The notes under the pieces were generated by a model. That model was not told the origin of the DNA, made no database searches, and worked only from the letters and a program-made list of their open reading frames with translations. A stretch of 10,507 bases of DNA. Origin: DATJWY01 sp035500775. Its GTDB lineage: Bacteria; Pseudomonadota; Alphaproteobacteria; Acetobacterales; Acetobacteraceae. This document shows, in pieces, positions 6,731 through 10,507 of this stretch; position 1 is the first letter of the stretch; each line of letters begins with the position of its first letter. The translations under genes and the position numbers were made by a program. The stretch is taken from the NCBI GenBank assembly GCA_035500775.1, contig DATJWY010000002.1, positions 1 through 10,507 of the forward strand. Reading direction: 5' to 3'.

Positions 6731-7258
6731 ATGCTCGGGGCCTCGCACGACGACGTGAGCGGTGAGGGCCTGGATCAGGGCCGCACAAAGCCGCGCAAGG
6801 CGCCCAACGCCTTCCGCACCATCAGCGAGGTGGCGGATGAGCTTCACATTCCGCAGCATGTGCTGCGGTTCTGGGAGACGAAATTTCCCCAGGTGAAGCC
6901 GCTCAAGCGCGGCGGCGGCCGGCGCTATTACCGGCCGGACGATATCCAGCTGCTCCGCCGCATCTCTGATCTGCTCTATATTCAGGGCTATACGATCAAG
7001 GGCGTGCAGCGTCTGCTGCGAGAGGGCGGCGGCAAGCTGTCCGACGACATCCCGCCGCCGACTGCCGCGGAGCGCGCGGAAGCCGAGGCCGAGCAGGCCG
7101 CCGCCGTGGAGCCGGCCGCGGCCGTCGACGTGCCCGAGGACGAGAAGGAACCAAGGGCCGAGGCGCGCGGCCGGGCCGACGAAATGGCACTGCGGCTCCG
7201 CGCCGCGCTGGAGCAGACGCTCCATCATTTGGAGCAATTGCGGGCGCTGCTGCCCTGA
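6731..7258 (+). CDS. MerR family transcriptional regulator (ihfA-linked)
   Basis: This 175-residue protein has a MerR-type winged helix-turn-helix at about residues 28-98: FRTISEVADELHIPQHVLRF, then the wing RGGGRRYYRPDD (60-71), then IQLLRRISDLLYIQGYTIKG (72-91). The C-terminus lacks a recognisable effector-binding domain. It consists of an Ala/Glu/Pro-rich linker (about 108-150) followed by a short helix with coiled-coil character (ALRLRAALEQTLHHLEQLRA). Such regulators sit downstream of ihfA in many alphaproteobacteria, and their targets are mostly unknown. The ATG follows the ihfA stop by three bases, so the two form an operon. Confidence 0.9.
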   Translation: MLGASHDDVSGEGLDQGRTKPRKAPNAFRTISEVADELHIPQHVLRFWETKFPQVKPLKRGGGRRYYRPDDIQLLRRISDLLYIQGYTIKGVQRLLREGGGKLSDDIPPPTAAERAEAEAEQAAAVEPAAAVDVPEDEKEPRAEARGRADEMALRLRAALEQTLHHLEQLRALLP

Positions 7259-7295
7259 GATGTGCCGTGAGATGCGGCGAAGTGTTTCCAAGCGG

Positions 7296-7324
7296 TTGCG
7301 GGATCGGTCTTCCGCTGCTACACC
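7296..7324 (+). promoter_or_regulatory. Possible promoter of tRNA-Pro
   Basis: TTGCGG (7296-7301) and TACACC (7319-7324, preceded by TGC) are 17 bases apart. They would start transcription about 15 bases before the tRNA. Both elements are weak matches to consensus, so the call is tentative. The tRNA could also be read from the ihfA-MerR transcript. Confidence 0.3.
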
Positions 7325-7346
7325 GCTCGGACCCGCACGGCTCGGT

Positions 7347-7423
7347 CGGAGCGTAGCGCAGCCTGGTAGCGCATCAGTCTGGGGGACTGGGGGTCGTGGG
7401 TTCGAATCCCGCCGCTCCGACCA
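7347..7423 (+). tRNA. tRNA-Pro (anticodon GGG)
   Basis: A complete cloverleaf folds here. The acceptor stem is CGGAGCG (7347-7353) with CGCTCCG (7413-7419). The D stem is GCGC/GCGC (7356-7359, 7369-7372). The anticodon stem is TCAGT/ACTGG (7374-7378, 7386-7390), with the loop CTGGGGG placing GGG at 7381-7383. The T stem is GTGGG/CCCGC around TTCGAAT (7401-7407). The discriminator A is at 7420 and CCA is encoded at 7421-7423. The anticodon GGG reads proline codons CCC and CCU. Sequence composition and gene content change right after its 3' end, which is typical of a tRNA used as an integration site. Confidence 0.97.
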
Positions 7424-7640
7424 ATAATTTCAATGGCTTGTGGGTAATCTTGCTTCCAGTCTCGCGGAACTGGAAGCGCAATGGAAGCAAGTCGGCCTGA
7501 AAGAGGCCAACTAACCTTCCTCGTAACATCTTCCGCGATGCCCAGGGTGACACTCGAAAGCCGCCGTGAAGCGATGGCTTTTGCCGTCCAGTCCCTGCCT
7601 ACCAGTTCGATTCGGGGGCCGTCGTCGCACCTCGGCCGGC
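7424..7640. other. Non-coding or decayed stretch between tRNA-Pro and the transposase remnant
   Basis: I recognise no intact gene here. A short open stretch (7428-7514) ends in residues resembling a protein C-terminus (LAELEAQWKQVGLKEAN), but it has no start codon after the in-frame stop at 7425. It could be a leftover gene end or chance. A strong hairpin with repeated TGGAAGC lies at 7449-7491 and a weaker GGCCT/AGGCC hairpin at 7494-7508. The rest (7515-7640) shows no family I can name. Confidence 0.5.
7449..7491. repeat. Nested inverted and direct TGGAAGC repeats next to tRNA-Pro
   Basis: GCTTCCAGT (7452-7460) pairs perfectly with ACTGGAAGC (7469-7477) around an 8-base loop. CTTGCTTCCA (7449-7458) also pairs perfectly with TGGAAGCAAG (7482-7491). 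TGGAAGC is thus present three times: inverted at 7452-7458, direct at 7471-7477 and 7482-7488. The two direct copies are 11 bases apart, about one helical turn. The cluster starts 26 bases after the tRNA 3' end. A protein-binding site is inferred from this spacing. Confidence 0.6.
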
Positions 7641-7760
7641 TCCGATCTGCGGGCCGGACTGTCGCACTGGATCGGCTACTACAATACCCGGCGGCCCCAC
7701 TCGAGCCTCGCCGGGCGCACGCCCGACTGGGCAAGCGGGATGGAGAGCATGGCGGCCTGA
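7641..7760 (+). pseudogene. IS3-like transposase (integrase core), 3' remnant
   Basis: The frame ending at the TGA 7758-7760 encodes LRAGLSHWIGYYNTRRPHSS followed by LAGRTPDWAS. This is the characteristic C-terminal block of IS3-group OrfB transposases: the WIxxYNxxRPHSxL motif at the end of the rve domain. The catalytic aspartates and the bulk of the roughly 280-residue protein are absent. The sequence upstream of about 7641 in this frame does not continue the family, so the 5' part was lost by deletion or rearrangement. The remnant cannot be active. It marks past mobile-element traffic beside the tRNA. Confidence 0.75.
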
Positions 7761-7820
7761 CGACCCGCAGACGCGAGCTTATCTGGGCCGCAAACTGTCC
7801 AAAGAGATGGGACCACCTCA
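7761..7820 (+). mobile_element. Probable right-end non-coding tail of the IS3-like element
   Basis: After the transposase stop, the segment ending ACTGTCCAAAGAGATGGGAC and then CACCTCA has the look of the right terminus of IS3-like elements, as I recall them. The end would lie at about 7820, only 18 bases from the stop codon of the minus-strand hydrolase gene. No matching left end (TGAGGTGGTCCC-like) is found in the window, consistent with a truncated copy. The exact boundary is inferred. Confidence 0.45.
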
Positions 7821-7837
7821 ATCTCCGGGTGGATACA

Positions 7838-10507
7838 CTAGATAAACTGACTCTGACTGAGATCCCCAGTGTAATTTTGGATGACTACGTGGAGATTAGT
7901 TCCGAACGAAGTCAAATCGATATTCGTCTGGCCACCGCTTTGCGTCACATGGCCAGAAAGGGTGGCAGCGCTCGTCAGCCCGGAAATGCCATCAAATACG
8001 AGCATGTCGCCAGCTGATGGCATGAAATCCTGGATGGTAATTGTGCCGGCTGCAGGGGTGATGACGAACTCGGCGGCGCCGGCACCGCCTATCAAGGTGT
8101 CATTGCCGCCGCCGCCGACCAGGACATCGTTTCCGGAGCCAGCAGAAATTATGTTGGGCTGTGTATTGCCGATCAGAAGAGCGTTGCCACTGCCGCCAAC
8201 GAGATTATAGATTGAAGACGAGATCTGATTGGCAATGCCGCCTGGCGTTCCGCCATTGGCGGGCTGCTGCGCCAGAATGGCGGAATGCCAGTCTTGCGCC
8301 ATCAGCGCGTAGCCGGTGGCCGATGGGTGGGTACCGTCGGAGGAAAGATCCGCGGTAGTGAAATTGCTCATGTTCACCAAGCTGACATTGAGGCCGCTGG
8401 CCTGGGCCTGTTGGACCATGCTCGTGATCGCCGTATCGACCGGCGCGACGTCCGCGGAAAAGCTGTTGGCCATAGGCAGCAACGTCGCGACATAAACATG
8501 GATGGACGGGCTGAAGCTCGCCACCGTGTTCAGCATCCCAAGGATATTCGCTGAGATCGTGCTCGGCGCGACGCCTTCAAAGATGTCGTTCGTCCCGGCC
8601 ATCAGCAGGATCGCGTTCGGGTGCTCAGCAGCCAGCAACCCGGGAAGCCGCACCGCGATCTGGTTGGTCATCAAACCGGGATAGCCGGCATTGGCCTGGT
8701 CCAGCAGCGTGGGTGGGCCGTCGTTGTGGTCTCCGACCAAGTTGACCAGCATGTTATTGTTGACGAAATCGGACCAGAGCGGGCCGCGGTAACCCTCCGA
8801 GAGATTGTTCTGCGTCTGAAGGTTTTGCGCGTTCCAGCCGTAGGTTATGGAATCGCCAAGCGGCATGACATTCAATGCGTAAGACCACTGCCCGGTCGCG
8901 AGATCCGCTACCACCGCCTGGGTCGAGTTCTGGAAATCGAGAGCAGGCCCGAGTTTGCCGGTATCGCTGCCTGACACGGAGACCGTGAGGGCCGAGCCGA
9001 TCGTGGGGGTACTGGTCACGGATGTCGTGACCGTGGCCGGGCTGCCGGTTGTCGGCACGTAATTATCCGCCACGGTACCGGGATTGAGTTGGGCACCCCA
9101 GAACTCGAATGTGCCGCTCGTCGACTGGCTTGGGCCATGCATCAGCGCGACATTCGAATACGCGCTGCCGTCGCCACTGAAGGCGAATGTCAGTCGCTGC
9201 CAGGCCGATGTGGCGACGGTGCTCTGAATATAATTTACTCCAAGGGAGCCGCTATAATAATTGAAACTGAAATCTCCGTCGCCGCTGATGAGTCTTACCC
9301 AAACGCTGAAGATGTATTGGCCAGGAACATTGGTTTGGTAACAGATGCCGGAATTGGCTCCTGCGAGCGTCACCTCGTCCGCAGTGCTCGCTCCGCCATT
9401 GGGGCCGGGAGCGACATTGGCGACGATCGTCGGCAATGTCCCTGAGCTCGCGAATGTCACCCACGAGGCGCTATTGAATGCCTCGGATTGCACGATCAGG
9501 TTTTGATCAATCTTCGATGTAACCTGCGTGTACACCTGTCCGTCGGAAAGCGTGTAGCTGAAACTGTCCGCGACCGTCTGGCCGCCGACAAGCGCTTGCA
9601 CATTCGCCTGGCTATTGGTCAGCGTATAGGTGTATTGCCCGTTTGCCTGGATGACGAGCATGCCATAGATGCCGGCGATCGTTGTCGTGCCGCTCGCGCT
9701 CACCGTGGTCCCATTGACCGCGACGATGCTAAGCGGCAAGCCGTGCGGAGCGGTATCGTTGGACAGCACATTGCCGGTTGCCACCTGCGTGCCACCCACA
9801 CTCACCGCCGCCGAGTCCGGCGTCCCGACTGGCGTGTCGCCAGTCACGTTCACCGTCAGCGTGGCGCCGACACTGGTGGTCGTGGATGTCGTAGTAGTGG
9901 CTGGTGTGCCGGTGGTCGCGAGATAGGGCTCGGGTGCGGCTCCGCCATTGAGTTGCGCGCCCCATAGCTCGAGGACGCCATTCGCGGCCTGATAGGGGCT
10001 GTGCAGCACCCCGACCCAGGAATTTGCACTTCCGTCGCCGGAGAAGGTGATGCTGATGCGCTGCCAGTTACTGGTGGCGAGAGCAGCCTGATAGACGATC
10101 GTGTTCGTCGAGGCATCGTAGTATCCAAGACTGAAATCCTCGGCGCCGCTGATCAACCTCACCCAGACGCTGAACGTATATTGTCCTGAGACGTTGGTCT
10201 TATAGTAGATTGCCGCGCTGGGGCCCATGAGGTTCACTTGATCCGCAGTGTTCGCCCCGCCCATCGGGCCGGGACCGACATTGCTGCTGATCGTGAGCGG
10301 TAAATTGAGGGCGGGCGGAGTGCTCGGAATGCCAGCAGGCAATGTGGAAACCCAACTGGCATCGTTGAAGGCTTCCGATTGCGGGATCAGGTTCTCGATG
10401 GTCTGCGTGGTCGTCTGGGTATAGGTCTGCCCGTCGGAGACCGTGTAGGCGAACGCATCCGGCGCGACCTGGCCGTTGGCCAGGGCGCGTACGTTCGCCT
10501 GGTTATC
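7838..10507 (-). CDS. Modular secreted SGNH/GDSL hydrolase with VCBS, beta-sandwich and RTX domains (5' end outside window)
   Basis: The minus-strand frame is open from the window edge (10507) to a TAG at 7838-7840, giving 889 visible residues. An internal TTG at 10342 is not the start. Domain order in visible residues: the end of a VCBS repeat (1-35), a beta-sandwich, probably carbohydrate-binding-like unit (about 39-205), a complete VCBS/cadherin-like repeat (about 219-335, with GNVLSNDTAPHG and GQYTYTLTNS), a second beta-sandwich unit (336-495), an SGNH hydrolase (about 545-745), five RTX-register nonapeptides (771-815, two canonical: AGSGNDVLV and GGGGNDTLI), then ITIQDFMPSAGDMLVFDG and a tail ending in SQSQFI. 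The SGNH triad is intact: S553 in GDSIT, N640 in GTND, D724 and H727 in DGTHPS. RTX repeats and the C-terminal tail are typical of calcium-stabilised substrates of type I secretion. Esterase or deacetylase action on an extracellular polysaccharide is plausible, but the substrate is unknown. GC content is lower than in the housekeeping block. Confidence 0.85.
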   Translation of the reverse strand, partial: DNQANVRALANGQVAPDAFAYTVSDGQTYTQTTTQTIENLIPQSEAFNDASWVSTLPAGIPSTPPALNLPLTISSNVGPGPMGGANTADQVNLMGPSAAIYYKTNVSGQYTFSVWVRLISGAEDFSLGYYDASTNTIVYQAALATSNWQRISITFSGDGSANSWVGVLHSPYQAANGVLELWGAQLNGGAAPEPYLATTGTPATTTTSTTTSVGATLTVNVTGDTPVGTPDSAAVSVGGTQVATGNVLSNDTAPHGLPLSIVAVNGTTVSASGTTTIAGIYGMLVIQANGQYTYTLTNSQANVQALVGGQTVADSFSYTLSDGQVYTQVTSKIDQNLIVQSEAFNSASWVTFASSGTLPTIVANVAPGPNGGASTADEVTLAGANSGICYQTNVPGQYIFSVWVRLISGDGDFSFNYYSGSLGVNYIQSTVATSAWQRLTFAFSGDGSAYSNVALMHGPSQSTSGTFEFWGAQLNPGTVADNYVPTTGSPATVTTSVTSTPTIGSALTVSVSGSDTGKLGPALDFQNSTQAVVADLATGQWSYALNVMPLGDSITYGWNAQNLQTQNNLSEGYRGPLWSDFVNNNMLVNLVGDHNDGPPTLLDQANAGYPGLMTNQIAVRLPGLLAAEHPNAILLMAGTNDIFEGVAPSTISANILGMLNTVASFSPSIHVYVATLLPMANSFSADVAPVDTAITSMVQQAQASGLNVSLVNMSNFTTADLSSDGTHPSATGYALMAQDWHSAILAQQPANGGTPGGIANQISSSIYNLVGGSGNALLIGNTQPNIISAGSGNDVLVGGGGNDTLIGGAGAAEFVITPAAGTITIQDFMPSAGDMLVFDGISGLTSAATLSGHVTQSGGQTNIDLTSFGTNLHVVIQNYTGDLSQSQFI
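9023..9502 (-). repeat. Beta-sandwich unit 2 of the 297-residue (891-bp) protein repeat
   Basis: It begins with NLIVQSEAFNSASWV and contains PGQYIFSVWVRLISGDGDFS, WQRLTFAFSGDGSA and FEFWGAQLN. Each of these matches unit 1. The shared FSVWVRLISG and WGAQLN blocks are nearly identical between copies, while the segments between have diverged. Confidence 0.8.
9893..10393 (-). repeat. Beta-sandwich unit 1 of the 297-residue (891-bp) protein repeat
   Basis: It begins with NLIPQSEAFNDASWV and contains SGQYTFSVWVRLISGAEDFS, WQRISITFSGDGSA and LELWGAQLN. Its start is exactly 297 residues before that of unit 2. The preceding VCBS ends (QANVRALANGQ and QANVQALVGGQ) keep the same 297-residue spacing, so the whole VCBS plus sandwich module is the repeated unit. 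Confidence 0.8.

Noticed and set aside
2723..7291. Minus-strand open frame of 1522 codons
   Set aside because: It runs antisense across seven well-supported genes and has no recognisable domain. Long antisense frames are expected at this GC content.
7318..7821. Minus-strand frame containing GGIRTHDPQSPRLMRYQAAL
   Set aside because: This peptide is the antisense translation of the tRNA-Pro gene, a well-known false-gene artefact. The rest of the frame is antisense to the transposase remnant.
7424..7838. Second copy of the tRNA 3' end as an attachment site within the window
   Set aside because: I looked for CGCTCCGACCA-like sequence downstream and found none, so no attL/attR pair can be called here.
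7481..8017. Plus-strand frame of 178 codons across the transposase remnant and the hydrolase 3' end
   Set aside because: It lies in a different frame from the transposase motif, overlaps the hydrolase gene antisense, and shows no family feature.
7838..10507. Plus-strand frames of 60-160 codons inside the hydrolase gene
   Set aside because: All are antisense shadows of a continuous minus-strand frame with clear domains.
9023..10507. Possible CRISPR or short tandem DNA repeats
   Set aside because: The repetition is a diverged 891-bp protein module, not short identical repeats with spacers.

Overview
The window reads as chromosome from a high-GC alphaproteobacterium. The most likely family is Acetobacteraceae (order Rhodospirillales). 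Three things support this. The block bamE / cytochrome bc1 chaperone / DUF177 / rpmF / plsX / fabH / ihfA / MerR is a classic alphaproteobacterial arrangement. The coding sequence is very GC-rich. The GC-rich hairpin repeats between genes resemble ones I recall from acetic-acid-bacteria-type genomes. Genus and species cannot be read from the sequence.

Layout. Positions 1-738 hold the 3' part of thiL (thiamine-monophosphate kinase). Positions 739-1064 are non-coding and packed with hairpins, including two inverted copies of one 28-bp repeat. Positions 1065-1853 encode an N-formylglutamate amidohydrolase-like protein. It converges on a bamE-type outer-membrane lipoprotein gene on the minus strand (2053-2538). 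Divergent from bamE is a forward gene run: the bc1 (ubiquinol-cytochrome c) chaperone (2743-3288), DUF177/YceD (3285-3785, ATGA overlap), rpmF (4012-4215), plsX (4253-5332), fabH (5348-6319), ihfA (6416-6727) and a MerR-type regulator (6731-7258). This is housekeeping material: ribosome assembly, the entry into phospholipid and fatty-acid synthesis, envelope biogenesis, respiration and nucleoid architecture.

A tRNA-Pro(GGG) gene at 7347-7423 ends the conserved part. Beyond it the character changes. There is a short repeat-rich stretch with a strong hairpin, then a 3' remnant of an IS3-like transposase with what looks like its right end. After that comes a large minus-strand gene (7838 to past the window edge) of clearly lower GC. 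It encodes a modular secreted protein. The visible part has alternating VCBS-type and beta-sandwich units repeating every 297 residues, then an SGNH/GDSL hydrolase domain with its catalytic residues intact, RTX calcium-binding nonapeptides and a type I secretion C-terminus. The simplest reading is an accessory region next to a tRNA gene, carrying an exported, calcium-stabilised esterase or surface protein.

The most interesting items are the modular SGNH/RTX protein, the tRNA-Pro boundary with its TGGAAGC repeat cluster, the paired inverted repeats after thiL, and the ihfA leader, which may be leaderless and has an 11-bp inverted repeat across its promoter and early coding region.
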